A stretch of DNA of 64,000 bases from Asticcacaulis excentricus CB 48. Lineage in GTDB: Bacteria > Pseudomonadota > Alphaproteobacteria > Caulobacterales > Caulobacteraceae. Shown here in pieces: positions 28,377-39,074 of this stretch. The stretch spans positions 1,795,001 through 1,859,000 of the forward strand of contig NC_014816.1 in assembly GCF_000175215.2 (NCBI RefSeq). The letters run 5' to 3'. A program made the translations under genes and the position numbers. The notes below the pieces were generated by a model. That model saw only the letters and a list, made by a program, of their open reading frames with translations, was not told the DNA's origin and made no database searches. The stretch's first letter is position 1; each line of letters starts with the position of its first letter.

Positions 28377-28522
28377 GGCACCAGGCGGGCGAAAAAGACA
28401 CAGTTTGCCCTCATCCCTTTATTACAAAAGTCTCTAAGTGCTTTTTTATATATCCGGCGTGCATAAAGCGCGGTGCGGGTGTAGTCCCGTCATATTACGG
28501 TACTTACTGACAGGATAATCCC

Positions 28523-30700
28523 TTGCGTCTGGCGGCTCCGGCCTTGATGGCATTTACCTGCTTGGCAGGACAGGCGACGGCCCAGACATCCGCTCAGCCC
28601 GCGCCAGGGGCAAGCCCTGCATCCACGCCACCCGCATCAGACATCACGCTTACCGAGACCTCCATCATTAGTGATGACGACTTCGAAAAGGCCCTACCGT
28701 CCCTGACCTCCCCGGCCATCACGCCGCAACCCGTGACATCCGCTCAGGCGACAGAAAAGCCGGCCACACCTGTGATCACCGCGCCCGCTCCGGTCGCCGA
28801 AACGCTGGAACTACCGTCGCTTCAGTCCGCGGAAGACCCGGCCCTGACCGCTCCCCTCCCGCGGCTCGACGGTTTCAACCCTCAGGCCGCCCCCGTCATT
28901 ATCAGCGAAAATCAGCAGGCGATCCCGGCCATCCGCTATGACCTGCACATAGATGGTCTGGCGGCGCTCGATCTGGAAACCCGCTTTAAGGATCTGAGCG
29001 CCCTGCAATCCGGAAAGGGCACGGCCGCCAACGCGGCCATGCTGCGCGCCCGCCTGACCGAGGATGAGCAGACGGCGCTGCGTCTGCTGAAAGGCGAAGG
29101 TTACTACGACGCCGTGGTGGTGGCGCGCATCGACACCCCGATCCTGCAACCGGGCGAGAGCCTTCAGGACGCCACGGCACGCACCCAAGGCCGGGTTCAG
29201 GTGCGCGTCTCGGCGAGGGCCGGAGAACGCTACAGCCTGACTTCCGTCACCGTGAAGGCTGACCCGACCGAGCCGCCTACCCTCATTGCTGACAATCTGC
29301 GGCTAAAGGTCGGCGATCCGGTGGACGCCACCCTAATTAAATCCGCTGAGGCCAATCTGGCGCTGGTCCTGCCACAGCAGGGCTACCCGTTTGCCGATCT
29401 GGGGATGCGCGACGTCTTGATCGACCCGCAGACGCGCACGGGCGACTACACCCTGGCCGTCACCACCGGCCCGCGCGCCCGCTTTGGGGCCATTCATTCG
29501 GAAGGCCAGCGTCCTGCGTTTGGTGACGATCATGTGCGCGTCCTGTCGCGTTTCGACAGCGGCGACCTGTACGACAGCCGTCAGGTGGACGACCTGCGTC
29601 AGGCCCTGTCGGCCACCGGCCTCTTTGCCTCGGTGGCGGTTGAGCCGGTCCTTACGGAACAAAAGAATGCAGATGGCACGGCCGTCGTCGACCTTAAGGT
29701 CACGCAGAACGCCGGACGCCCGCGCACGCTGGCCGGAGATATCGGTTTTTCCACCGGTCAGGGCCTGCGCACCGAACTCAACTGGACGCACCGCAATTTC
29801 CGTCCGCCCGAAGGGGCTCTGATCGCGTCGGTCATCGCCGGGACGCAGGAACAGGGTCTTGGCGTCACCTTCCGTCGCTCCAACGCCAAACGCCGCGACC
29901 GCACCTTTCAGTATGGTGCAGCCTTTAATAATCAGGCCTACGATTCCTACGAAGCCCAGACGGTGTCGTTTAGTGTGAATGTGTCGCGCGTATCGACACC
30001 TTTGTGGCAGAAGCGGTGGACCTGGTCTTACGGAGCGGAGGTGCTTGCGACGCGAGAAACCGGCTTTTCCAAACGCCGAAACGCCAATGTGCAGGATGAC
30101 TACTTCTATGCCTCAGTGCCGATGAAGCTGAATTACGACCGCTCGGACAATCTACTCAATCCCGTGCGCGGCTGGCGCGCCGGTGTGCAATCGACGCCGA
30201 CCGTGTCACTCAATGGCGGGGCGGGCAACTTTATTTCCAACGTCGGTAGCGCCACCTTTTATCGCGAGGTCAGCCCGACGGTCGTGCTGGCGGCGCGGGC
30301 ACAGCTCGCCTCTATCTATGGGGCGGAAACCTCCAATATCGCGCCGTCGCGTCGCCTTTATGCCGGGGGTGGCGGCTCAGTCCGCGGCTTCGGTTATCAG
30401 GAACTGGGGCCGCGTGATCCGGCAAATAACAACAACCCCATCGGCGGGCGTTCCTCGGTCGAACTGGCCTTTGAGGCGCGCTATCGGATGGGCAATATCG
30501 GCATTGTGCCCTTCGTCGATGCCGGTCAGGTCTATGACAAGGAATTCCCGCAGTTTTCCAACCTGCGTTTTGGCGTCGGCGTCGGGGCGCGTTACTACAC
30601 CAATTTCGGGCCCATCCGTATTGACATCGCCACGCCGATCTCACGCCGTGATGGGGAATCGCCCGTCTCCCTCTATGTCGGCATCGGGCAGGCCTTCTGA
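28523..30700 (+). CDS. tamA: Autotransporter assembly factor TamA (Omp85 family)
   Basis: The outer-membrane partner of TamB. The 725-aa protein begins at a TTG with AGGA 7 nt upstream, followed by a convincing signal peptide (MRLAAPALMAFTCLAGQATA). A Pro/Ala-rich stretch (about 22-130) precedes three POTRA-like domains (about 135-390). The C-terminal 16-strand Omp85 barrel has the GGGGSVRGFGYQELGP motif and ends YVGIGQAF with the terminal Phe typical of BAM substrates. The stop overlaps the tamB start as TGATG, which implies coupling. Long N-terminal linkers of this kind occur in alphaproteobacterial TamA. Confidence 0.92.
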   Translation: MRLAAPALMAFTCLAGQATAQTSAQPAPGASPASTPPASDITLTETSIISDDDFEKALPSLTSPAITPQPVTSAQATEKPATPVITAPAPVAETLELPSLQSAEDPALTAPLPRLDGFNPQAAPVIISENQQAIPAIRYDLHIDGLAALDLETRFKDLSALQSGKGTAANAAMLRARLTEDEQTALRLLKGEGYYDAVVVARIDTPILQPGESLQDATARTQGRVQVRVSARAGERYSLTSVTVKADPTEPPTLIADNLRLKVGDPVDATLIKSAEANLALVLPQQGYPFADLGMRDVLIDPQTRTGDYTLAVTTGPRARFGAIHSEGQRPAFGDDHVRVLSRFDSGDLYDSRQVDDLRQALSATGLFASVAVEPVLTEQKNADGTAVVDLKVTQNAGRPRTLAGDIGFSTGQGLRTELNWTHRNFRPPEGALIASVIAGTQEQGLGVTFRRSNAKRRDRTFQYGAAFNNQAYDSYEAQTVSFSVNVSRVSTPLWQKRWTWSYGAEVLATRETGFSKRRNANVQDDYFYASVPMKLNYDRSDNLLNPVRGWRAGVQSTPTVSLNGGAGNFISNVGSATFYREVSPTVVLAARAQLASIYGAETSNIAPSRRLYAGGGGSVRGFGYQELGPRDPANNNNPIGGRSSVELAFEARYRMGNIGIVPFVDAGQVYDKEFPQFSNLRFGVGVGARYYTNFGPIRIDIATPISRRDGESPVSLYVGIGQAF

Positions 30701-33700
30701 TGACGCAGGACCCGACCCCCGATACGCCTGAAACCGCCAGAGCAGGGATAGAGACGCAGGACCACGCGCACGTGGAAACGAGCGACGACCTGCCGCCGCC
30801 AGAACGCCCGGCCCCGGTGCGTAAAGCGTTTGCGTCGCGCAAGGCCCTGATGTGGACAGGCGGCGCGGTGGGCAGCCTTCTGGTGCTGGGTGGGGTCGGT
30901 GTGGCGGCGCTCGATAGCGCACCGGGCAAGCGGTTCATTGTTTCGCAAATTACCGGTCTAAAGCCCGATAACGGCCTGAGGATAGGTGTCGGGCGCATCG
31001 ACGGCTCGATCTACGGCGATTTCACTGTCCATGACCTGACCCTGTCCGACCCTCAAGGCGTCTTCCTCAAAAGCCCAGCGGTGCGGCTCAACTGGCAGCC
31101 CTTTGGTCTGCTGAACAAGCATCTGGATGTGCGAGAACTGTCGTCGCCGCGCGTCGAGTGGCTGCGGCAACCCGCCCTGAGCGAAACCGCCAAAACGACG
31201 CCGTCCGAACCCTTCACTCTCCCTGATCTGCGTATCGACGCCGAAAAGGTCGATATCAGGGCTATTTATTTGGCTCCGCCGGTGACCGGGGAGGCCCAGA
31301 CCCTGACACTCAGCGGCACGGCCTATCTGAAAAACAAGCGCGCCCTGATCGACGCCCGTCTGAGCGGCAATCGCGGCGACCGCGCCGTCCTGACACTCGA
31401 CGCGCAGCCCGATGCCAACCGCCTTGACCTCAGTGCAGCGGTCGATGCGCCAAAAGGCGGCGCCATCACTGGACTGGCCAGACTGGAGACGCCCCTGACG
31501 GTGCGATTGGAGGGCAAGGGCGACTGGAAAGCGTGGAACGGTCGTCTCAGCGGCACGGCGGGGGATCAGCCGCTGGCCGATCTGAGTCTGACAGCGCGCG
31601 ACGGCCTGTTCGGCGTGAAGGGCACGGCGCGACCGCAGGCCCTTGTGCCATCATTGTCGGACATGCTGTCTCCGGCCGTCAGTATCGATCTTTCGGCGAC
31701 GTTTAAAGACCGCGTCGCCGATGGGACACTCTCTCTGGCCGCCGATGCCCTGACGCTAGACGCAAAAGGCCGCGTCGATCTCGCAAAGGGGGCGTTTGAC
31801 GATCTGACTATAAACGCCGCCCTGCTCAAACCCGCCAATATCGCCAAGGGACTGAACGGCAAGGATATTGTGGCAAGCCTGCGTCTGGATGGGGCGTTCA
31901 AACGGCCCCTGATCGACTATAAACTGTCGGCGGGGAGCATCGGCTTTAACGATGTGGTGGTGCATCAACTCCGCGCCGAAGGTAAATCGCGCCTTGATGG
32001 CGACCACATCCTGATCCCAGTCAAGGCTTCGGCCAAACATATGACGGGGCTCAATGCCGCCGCCGAGTCGTTAGTCAGCAACATCACGATTAATGGCGAT
32101 CTGGCCTGGTCGGACGGCCTGATCCTCTCGGACAATCTCAAGATCCGTTCGGACAAAATCAATGGCACGGCCATTATCCTCGCCCAGCCGTCGGAAGGCC
32201 GTTACGAAGGGGCGCTCAAAGGGCGCATCAATTCGTATCTGGTCAATGGCGTGGGCCTGCTCAATCTGGTTGTCGATGCCGATCTGCGTCAGCTCAGGGC
32301 TGGCGGCTTCGGTATTGTGGGCAAGGTCGATGGCGAGAGCCTGCGCCTCGACAATGGCGGCCTGAAGTCGTTTTTCGGCGGCAATTTCAAATTCTCCGGC
32401 GCGATGAACACCACAGCCAATGGTGACGTCATCCTGCAACGCCTGACCCTGACGGCACCCGATTTCCGCCTGACCTCGGCCAGCGGTCGCCTGTCGAGTG
32501 GGCGACTCGCTTTCAAACTGGCAGCACAGTCGGCCAAATACGGCCCGCTGAGCGCCGAGGCCGGGGGGACATTAAAGGCCCCCACCCTGACCCTGCGAGC
32601 GGAAAAGCCCGGTCTGGGGCTCGGTCTGCAGCAGGTGGTGGCGCGTCTCAACACCACGCCGCAAGGCTATGCCATCACGGCGGAAGGTGACTCGCAGTAT
32701 GGCCCGCTGAACGCCGACGTTCTGGTGCTGAAAAGCGACGGCCCGCTCACCATAGACGTGCGCACGGCGCAGGTGGCGGGCTTCAGCGCGCAGGGGCGCG
32801 TGGCCCAATCAGACAGAGGCCCCTTCACGGGCACGCTGAACCTGACCGGACGCGGGATCAACGGCACGGCGCGTCTTCTCGCCTTTGACGCCGTTCAGGG
32901 CGCGCAGGTCTCGGCCCGCGCCAACAATGCCCTTCTGCCCGGCGAGGCGGAAATCCATATCGGTCGCGCTATCATCGAAGCCGCGGCGCGCTTTGATGGA
33001 CAACCGACGATCAAAGGCGATGTGCAACTGGCCGACGTGGTCTATGGTCAGAACTATGTTGAAAAGGCCCGCGCCCGCATCGACCTCAAAGGGATGCGTG
33101 GCACGGTGCAGATGATCGCCAATGGCGATGCCGGTACGTCGTTCAATCTGGCGGCCAATGCGCAGGTGTCGCCCGATGACGCCCTGATCGCCTTATCCGG
33201 TCGCGCCGGGCAGGTGCCGTTTGCGCTAGAAAATCCTGCCCGCGTCCTGCGTCAGGGCGAGGATTGGGTGCTGACCCCGGCCGTGCTTATGACGGCGCAA
33301 GGTAAGGTCAATCTGGCCGGACGTTTCGGTGAGGTTCTCCGCGCTCAGGCGCAGTTCGACCGCTTTGACCTCAGCATCCTCAACATCATCGACCCCAATC
33401 TGGGGGTTAATGGTACGGTGTCCGGCGGGCTAGACTACACCCAGCGCGGCAAGGCCTTCCCGCAGGCCCAGATGCGGCTCAGCTTCGACAATCTGACACG
33501 CACCACTATTGCCCGCGTTTCGACGCCCCTCGACATCCAGATGCACGCCAGCGTCAGTGAAAACCGCTCCGAAGCGCGCGGCCTGCTGCGCCAGGGCACT
33601 GCCGATATCGGCCGCTTTACGCTCAGCATTGAGCCGCGCGGTGACGGAGCGTGGACGCAGCAATTGCAAAATGGCGCCGTCTCAGGTGGGCTGCGTTTCA

Positions 33701-34959
33701 ACGGCCCGTCCAGCGTGCTGTTCTCACTCGCTGGCCTTGGCGATCAGCAGATGACCGGCAACGTGGCGCTGGCCGCCGACCTGTCGGGCACGCTGCGCCA
33801 ACCGCGGCTCAATGGTCTGGTGCGCGGCAACGGCCTGGTGTATGAACACCTGACCTTCGGCACGCGCATCAGCGATATCGCGTTGGAAGGCCGTTTCTCC
33901 AACGACCGGTTGGAACTGCAAAAGTTTGAAGGCCGCGCCGGAGACGGCCGCGTGTCGGCCACCGGCTTTGTGGGCCTGAGCGCCGATGACAACTTCCCGA
34001 TGAAGCTGAATGCCAAGCTGGACAATGCACGTCTGGCGGCGTCGGACGCGCTGGCCTCTACGGTTTCCGGTACGCTCGATGTCACCAATGATGTGCAAAA
34101 CGGCCCGTGGATACGCGGCAATCTGAACCTGCCGCAATTCCGTTATCAGGTGGTGTTTCAGGGGGCCTCAAAGGTCGATGAGCTGGAAGGCGTGCGCATA
34201 AAAGGCGCGCGTATCGAGCCGCGTAAGACGACCCGCGTCGCTCCCACCTTATGGAACCTAGACATCCGCCTGCGCGCCGACAACCAGATCTTCGTTTCCG
34301 GCATGGGGCTGGAGTCGGAATGGAAGATGAACCTGAATGTCGGCGGCACGACGCGCGAACCGCGTATCGTGGGGCGGCTCAATGCCCTGCGCGGCACCTA
34401 TGCCTTCTCCGGGCGTGAGTTTGACATCGACAAGGGCGAGATCACCTTCGATGGCGGCAGCCTGAACAATCCGGAAATCGCCCTGACGGCGACGACCAAG
34501 GTCGATGACATCACCGGCACTATCGGTGTGTCGGGCCGCGCCCAGAACCCGCAGATCGCCTTTGGCTCAACCCCGGCCCTGCCGCAGGACGAGGTGTTGT
34601 CGCGACTTCTGTTCGGCGAAAATGTCGCCAACCTGTCGGCGACGCAGGCCCTGCAACTGGCGGCCTCGCTTCAGGCGCTTCAGGGGGGCGGGGGCCTCAA
34701 CCCATTGGGTAAGCTGCGCTCGGTGACCGGTATTGACCGCCTGCGCGTGCTGGGGGCCGATGCCTCGACGGGCCGCGGCACGGCGCTGGCGGCGGGTCAG
34801 TACCTGACCAACGACATCTATGTCGAGATCGTCACCGATACGCGCGGCTTCACGGCCACGCAGGTCGAGATCGCCCTGTCACGCGTCCTGTCGGTCCTGA
34901 CACAGGTCGGCTCGACGACGGGCACTAGCGTCAATCTCCGATATTCGCGAGACTATTAG
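30700..34959 (+). CDS. tamB: Translocation and assembly module protein TamB (DUF490)
   Basis: A large AsmA-like inner-membrane-anchored protein bridging the periplasm, implicated in outer-membrane protein assembly and lipid transport. At 1419 aa it has a charged cytoplasmic tail, one TM at about 48-68 (KALMWTGGAVGSLLVLGGVG), a long beta-strand groove of repeated amphipathic strands and the C-terminal DUF490 domain (about 1080-1419). Conserved elements there include GTYAFSGREFDIDKGEITFD, PALPQDEVLSRLLFGENVAN and DRLRVLGAD. It is translationally coupled to tamA and is the longest gene in the window. Confidence 0.96.
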   Translation: MTQDPTPDTPETARAGIETQDHAHVETSDDLPPPERPAPVRKAFASRKALMWTGGAVGSLLVLGGVGVAALDSAPGKRFIVSQITGLKPDNGLRIGVGRIDGSIYGDFTVHDLTLSDPQGVFLKSPAVRLNWQPFGLLNKHLDVRELSSPRVEWLRQPALSETAKTTPSEPFTLPDLRIDAEKVDIRAIYLAPPVTGEAQTLTLSGTAYLKNKRALIDARLSGNRGDRAVLTLDAQPDANRLDLSAAVDAPKGGAITGLARLETPLTVRLEGKGDWKAWNGRLSGTAGDQPLADLSLTARDGLFGVKGTARPQALVPSLSDMLSPAVSIDLSATFKDRVADGTLSLAADALTLDAKGRVDLAKGAFDDLTINAALLKPANIAKGLNGKDIVASLRLDGAFKRPLIDYKLSAGSIGFNDVVVHQLRAEGKSRLDGDHILIPVKASAKHMTGLNAAAESLVSNITINGDLAWSDGLILSDNLKIRSDKINGTAIILAQPSEGRYEGALKGRINSYLVNGVGLLNLVVDADLRQLRAGGFGIVGKVDGESLRLDNGGLKSFFGGNFKFSGAMNTTANGDVILQRLTLTAPDFRLTSASGRLSSGRLAFKLAAQSAKYGPLSAEAGGTLKAPTLTLRAEKPGLGLGLQQVVARLNTTPQGYAITAEGDSQYGPLNADVLVLKSDGPLTIDVRTAQVAGFSAQGRVAQSDRGPFTGTLNLTGRGINGTARLLAFDAVQGAQVSARANNALLPGEAEIHIGRAIIEAAARFDGQPTIKGDVQLADVVYGQNYVEKARARIDLKGMRGTVQMIANGDAGTSFNLAANAQVSPDDALIALSGRAGQVPFALENPARVLRQGEDWVLTPAVLMTAQGKVNLAGRFGEVLRAQAQFDRFDLSILNIIDPNLGVNGTVSGGLDYTQRGKAFPQAQMRLSFDNLTRTTIARVSTPLDIQMHASVSENRSEARGLLRQGTADIGRFTLSIEPRGDGAWTQQLQNGAVSGGLRFNGPSSVLFSLAGLGDQQMTGNVALAADLSGTLRQPRLNGLVRGNGLVYEHLTFGTRISDIALEGRFSNDRLELQKFEGRAGDGRVSATGFVGLSADDNFPMKLNAKLDNARLAASDALASTVSGTLDVTNDVQNGPWIRGNLNLPQFRYQVVFQGASKVDELEGVRIKGARIEPRKTTRVAPTLWNLDIRLRADNQIFVSGMGLESEWKMNLNVGGTTREPRIVGRLNALRGTYAFSGREFDIDKGEITFDGGSLNNPEIALTATTKVDDITGTIGVSGRAQNPQIAFGSTPALPQDEVLSRLLFGENVANLSATQALQLAASLQALQGGGGLNPLGKLRSVTGIDRLRVLGADASTGRGTALAAGQYLTNDIYVEIVTDTRGFTATQVEIALSRVLSVLTQVGSTTGTSVNLRYSRDY

Positions 34960-35055
34960 CCTTTCCTAAATGATCCTGCCATTGTAGAGGCCTTTGCACA
35001 CCGCGTTGCGCTGCAAAACGCGCGGCTCTCCCCGCCTCTACCATGTAAGTCCCTT

Positions 35056-36684
35056 ATGATCCGCCTCGACAATATCAGCAAGCAAAACGGCCACCAGATC
35101 CTGTTCATTGACGCCTCTATGGGCGTACAGAAAGGCGAGAAGGTTGGGCTGGTCGGGCCGAACGGCGCGGGCAAGACGACCCTGTTTCGCATGATCACCG
35201 GTCAGGAACCACCCGATGACGGTCAGGTGTCGATCGATGCCGGCATGACCATTGGCTATTTCAGTCAGGATGTCGGCGAAATGTCAGGCCAGAGTGCCGT
35301 GGCCGCTGTTATGGATGGCGTCGGCCCGGTGAGCGCGCTGGCTGCCGAAATGGCCGAGCTTGAGGCCACCATGGCTGACCCGAATCAGGCCGACAACTTC
35401 GATGCGGTTATCGAGCGTTATGGCGAGGTGCAGGCGCGCTTTGAGGAGCTGGACGGCTATGCGCTGGAGGCCCGGGCGCGCGAAGTGCTGGCAGGTTTGA
35501 GCTTCAGTCAGGAGCGTATGGACGGTGATGTAGGCCTGCTCTCCGGAGGCTGGAAGATGCGCGTGGCGCTCGCACGCATCCTGCTGATGCGGCCCGATGG
35601 CATGCTGCTCGACGAACCCTCGAACCACCTCGACCTCGAAAGCCTGATCTGGCTGGAAGCCTTCCTCAAAAACTACGACGGCGCGCTGCTGATGACCTCG
35701 CACGACCGCGCCTTCATGAACCGCATCATCGGCAAGGTCATTGAAATCGATGCCGGTTCGCTGATCACCTATTCTGGCGATCTTGACTTTTATGACCAGC
35801 AACGCGCCCTGACCGAGGCGCAAAGGCAGGCGCAGTATGAGCGTCAGCAGGCCATGCTGGCCAAGGAAATCAAGTTTATCGAACGCTTCAAAGCGCGCGC
35901 CAGCCATGCCGCACAGGTCCAGAGCCGCGTCAAGAAGCTCGACAAGATCGAGCGCGTCGAAGCGCCACGTCGCCGTCAGTCGGTACAGTTCGAATTCCGC
36001 AGCCCCCCGCGGTCAGGCGACGACGTGTTGAACCTGCGCGACGTGCACAAAAGCTACGGCGACCACACCATCTATAGCGGGCTGGACTTCAAGGTGCGCC
36101 GCAAGGAACGTTGGTGCGTGTTGGGGGCCAATGGCGCGGGCAAGTCCACCCTGCTCAAGCTAGTGGCCGGGGATACCACCCCCGACAAAGGCACAGTCAG
36201 CATCGGGGCGAGTGTCAAGATGGGTTATTTCGCCCAGCATTCGATGGACCTGCTCGACGGCGAAGAGACGATTTTCGAATCTCTGGAAGGCGCATTCCCT
36301 CAGGCCCCTCAGGGCGCCCTACGCACCCTGGCAGGATGCTTCGGCTTCTCTGGCGACGATGTTGAAAAGCCCTGCCGTGTGCTTTCGGGCGGGGAGAAGG
36401 CACGGCTGGTCATGGCGCGGATGTTGTTCGATCCGCCCAACCTTCTAGTGCTGGACGAACCGACCAACCACCTCGACATGGTGACAAAGGAAATGCTGGT
36501 TGCGGCGCTGGCCGATTTCGAAGGGACCATGCTGTTCGTCTCACACGACCGTCACTTCCTTGCCGCCCTGTCCAACCGCGTACTGGAACTGACGCACGAC
36601 GGCGTGCATGAATATGGCGGCGGCTACACGGAATATGTGGCACGCACCGGTCAGGAAGCGCCGGGCCTGCACCCCAACGGGTAA
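35056..36684 (+). CDS. ABC-F family ATPase (ribosome-associated type)
   Basis: A cytosolic protein with two ABC ATPase domains and no membrane domain. Its 542 aa contain two Walker A motifs (GPNGAGKTT near residue 35, GANGAGKST near 358), signatures LSGGWKMRVALAR and LSGGEKARLVMAR, and Walker B segments MLLDEPSNHLD and LVLDEPTNHLD. The linker between them (about 240-320) is the lysine- and arginine-rich P-site tRNA interaction motif. This is the ABC-F pattern, closest in look to YbiT or Uup type; I cannot choose between paralogues. ATG start at 35056. Confidence 0.93.
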   Translation: MIRLDNISKQNGHQILFIDASMGVQKGEKVGLVGPNGAGKTTLFRMITGQEPPDDGQVSIDAGMTIGYFSQDVGEMSGQSAVAAVMDGVGPVSALAAEMAELEATMADPNQADNFDAVIERYGEVQARFEELDGYALEARAREVLAGLSFSQERMDGDVGLLSGGWKMRVALARILLMRPDGMLLDEPSNHLDLESLIWLEAFLKNYDGALLMTSHDRAFMNRIIGKVIEIDAGSLITYSGDLDFYDQQRALTEAQRQAQYERQQAMLAKEIKFIERFKARASHAAQVQSRVKKLDKIERVEAPRRRQSVQFEFRSPPRSGDDVLNLRDVHKSYGDHTIYSGLDFKVRRKERWCVLGANGAGKSTLLKLVAGDTTPDKGTVSIGASVKMGYFAQHSMDLLDGEETIFESLEGAFPQAPQGALRTLAGCFGFSGDDVEKPCRVLSGGEKARLVMARMLFDPPNLLVLDEPTNHLDMVTKEMLVAALADFEGTMLFVSHDRHFLAALSNRVLELTHDGVHEYGGGYTEYVARTGQEAPGLHPNG

Positions 36685-36734
36685 GCTCCGGTTAACCCTG
36701 TCGCTTACCGGAATGTTCATGCGCATGAAATATC

Positions 36735-39026
36735 ATGGTTACTTCCGCAATCCAGCGGTACGTATTTTTGCACATGACCGGTTCGTCCACCCCGTTCGCC
36801 TCTATGCCTTCCCGCTATTTGGAAGGCGACGCCACTGAGCTTATGCAGCTCAAGGGTAAGGCCGTGGATGCCATAGACACCGCTATGGTGATCACCGACA
36901 CCAGCGGCCGGTTTCTGTATGTCAACGCGGCGTTTCGCAACCTTCTTGGCTTCAGCGCCTCGGAGCTGATAGGAAAAACGTTGGGGGATCTATGCCAACG
37001 GCATTCGGATTCCTGCGAGCAACTCGAAGACATATTGACCGAGGTCCACCGCAACGGTCAGCGCAGTGGCGAACTGTTAGTTCATAATCGCCACGGTCAC
37101 CCCATGTGGGTGTCTTTCAGCGCCACCATCATGGCCGACGACGCCCATCGCCGCCGCGTAATTGCGATCGTCAGTGACATCACCTACGCCAAACTGAACG
37201 AAACGCTGCAAAGGCTGGTCTTTGATGCCATGATGCAAGACCAGCCCTTGCCCGAAACAATGTCGCGGCTCTGCCTTGAGGTCGAGCATATGGTGCAGGA
37301 CGTCACTATGTCCGTCCTGCGAGTGGCGGATGGCAAACTGAACGCGCTTGCAGCGCCCGGTTTGCCCGACTGGTACAATGCGGCCATCGGAGGCCTTGCC
37401 ATTGGCCCCGTCGTCGGCTCGTGCGGCACCGCCGCATGGCGGGGTGAGCCCGTCATGGTCAATGACATGCGCACCGATCCGCTGTGGGCGCCGTATCAGG
37501 CATTGGCCGTGCCGCTGGGATACACTGCTTGCTGGTCTACACCCTTCAAGGACAAAGCGGGCAAGGTCATCGGCACGTTCGCCTTCTATTCGACCCGCCC
37601 TTTCGTCCTCAATACTTTCGTGCAGAGCATCGTCGATATCTGCACACAGTTATGCACCCTGGCTTTCGAAAAGGATGCTTTTCAGGCGCGTATCCAGTAT
37701 CTGGCCCATCATGACTCCCTGACAGGCCTGCCCAATCGCGGCTTCTACCAGACACGTCTGGCTGAGGAAGCTGCGCGTGCCACACGTCAGAAGACGCAAC
37801 TGGCCCTCCATCTGATCGACCTTGACCGCTTCAAGGAGGTCAATGATACCATGGGGCACATGGTCGGCGACGAGGTGCTGATCACTGTTGCCGAAACCCT
37901 GCGCGATTTGGCGAGCCCCGACGACGTGCTGGCGCGACTGGGGGGCGACGAGTTCGTCTTTCTTCAGGTGGGAGTGACCCAGCGCGCTCAGGCCGAAGCC
38001 AAGGCCGAGGCGCTGGTTAAAGCCCTTCAGGCGGAGATGCACGCGCAATTTGGCCCTCAGGCCCCCGATGTTGGAGCCAGTCTTGGTTTTGCCCTCTATC
38101 CGGACGAAGGCCCGACGCTTGATCGCCTAACGCGCCATGCCGATATGGCGCTGTATAAAGCCAAAACGGATGGCCGTGGCTGCTGGCGAGCCTTCGATGC
38201 CACCATGGCCGAGGCCCTGCGCCGCCGTCGTCGCCTTGAGGCTGATCTGCGCGACGCGCTGGCCCACGGTCAGCGAGGCTTGTCGCTCGTCTATCAGCCG
38301 CAGTTCTGCCTGAACCTCAATCGTTTCATCGGCTATGAGGCTCTCGTGCGCTGGACGCACCCGGAACTGGGTGCGATCCCGCCGTGCGATTTTATTCCCG
38401 TAGCCGAAGAAGCCGGCCTGATAACCGCTCTGGGGCAATGGATTTTGTCGCGCGCTCTGGAAACCGCCGCCACTTGGCCTGCTCATCTAAACCTTGCGGT
38501 CAATCTGTCGCCGCTACAAATCTGCGAGGGCGATCTGACCCGTTATGTGCAGCAAGAACTGGTACGTACGGGCTTCCGGCCGCAACGTCTGGAACTGGAG
38601 GTCACCGAAGGCGTGCTGATCGAGAATACTGACCGTGCCCTTCATGTGCTGCGTCAGCTTAAGGGCATGGGCGTGCGTATCGCCATGGACGATTTCGGCA
38701 CCGGCTATTCCTCGCTTTCCTACCTTCAGACCTTCCCATTTGACCTCATCAAGATCGACCGCAGCTTTGTGGAGGGTCTGACTCCTTCGCCGGACCGCAA
38801 GATGCATAAACACGGCATACCGGCCGAAGCGATTGTGCGCGCCGTTATCGGTATGGCGCACGCTATCAACATACCGGTCATCGCCGAAGGCGTAGAAACC
38901 CAGGAGCAGATGGACCTGCTGCGCGACATGGGGGCCGATGCCGTACAGGGCTATCTGATCGGACGGCCGCAAGCCTACTGCCTCAGCGAAGCGCCGCCTG
39001 CGGTTTTGGCCGTAGGTCAGCGCTGA
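36735..39026 (+). CDS. PAS-GAF-GGDEF-EAL cyclic-di-GMP signalling protein
   Basis: A 763-aa cytosolic dual-domain protein without a TM helix. A PAS domain (about 40-150, DAIDTAMVITDTSGRFLYVN) is followed by a GAF domain (about 165-310). The diguanylate cyclase domain has an intact GGDEF (403-407), and the phosphodiesterase domain an intact EAL (535-537, YEALVRW) with AMDDFGTGYSSLSYL and VIAEGVETQEQ. Both catalytic motifs look functional. The ATG at 36735 has no clear ribosome-binding site; an ATG at 36777 (MTGSST) is an alternative. Confidence 0.93.
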   Translation: MVTSAIQRYVFLHMTGSSTPFASMPSRYLEGDATELMQLKGKAVDAIDTAMVITDTSGRFLYVNAAFRNLLGFSASELIGKTLGDLCQRHSDSCEQLEDILTEVHRNGQRSGELLVHNRHGHPMWVSFSATIMADDAHRRRVIAIVSDITYAKLNETLQRLVFDAMMQDQPLPETMSRLCLEVEHMVQDVTMSVLRVADGKLNALAAPGLPDWYNAAIGGLAIGPVVGSCGTAAWRGEPVMVNDMRTDPLWAPYQALAVPLGYTACWSTPFKDKAGKVIGTFAFYSTRPFVLNTFVQSIVDICTQLCTLAFEKDAFQARIQYLAHHDSLTGLPNRGFYQTRLAEEAARATRQKTQLALHLIDLDRFKEVNDTMGHMVGDEVLITVAETLRDLASPDDVLARLGGDEFVFLQVGVTQRAQAEAKAEALVKALQAEMHAQFGPQAPDVGASLGFALYPDEGPTLDRLTRHADMALYKAKTDGRGCWRAFDATMAEALRRRRRLEADLRDALAHGQRGLSLVYQPQFCLNLNRFIGYEALVRWTHPELGAIPPCDFIPVAEEAGLITALGQWILSRALETAATWPAHLNLAVNLSPLQICEGDLTRYVQQELVRTGFRPQRLELEVTEGVLIENTDRALHVLRQLKGMGVRIAMDDFGTGYSSLSYLQTFPFDLIKIDRSFVEGLTPSPDRKMHKHGIPAEAIVRAVIGMAHAINIPVIAEGVETQEQMDLLRDMGADAVQGYLIGRPQAYCLSEAPPAVLAVGQR

Positions 39027-39074
39027 GACCCTGGAGATATAGGGAGATACCAAGACCCTGCCCCGGTTGTGGCT

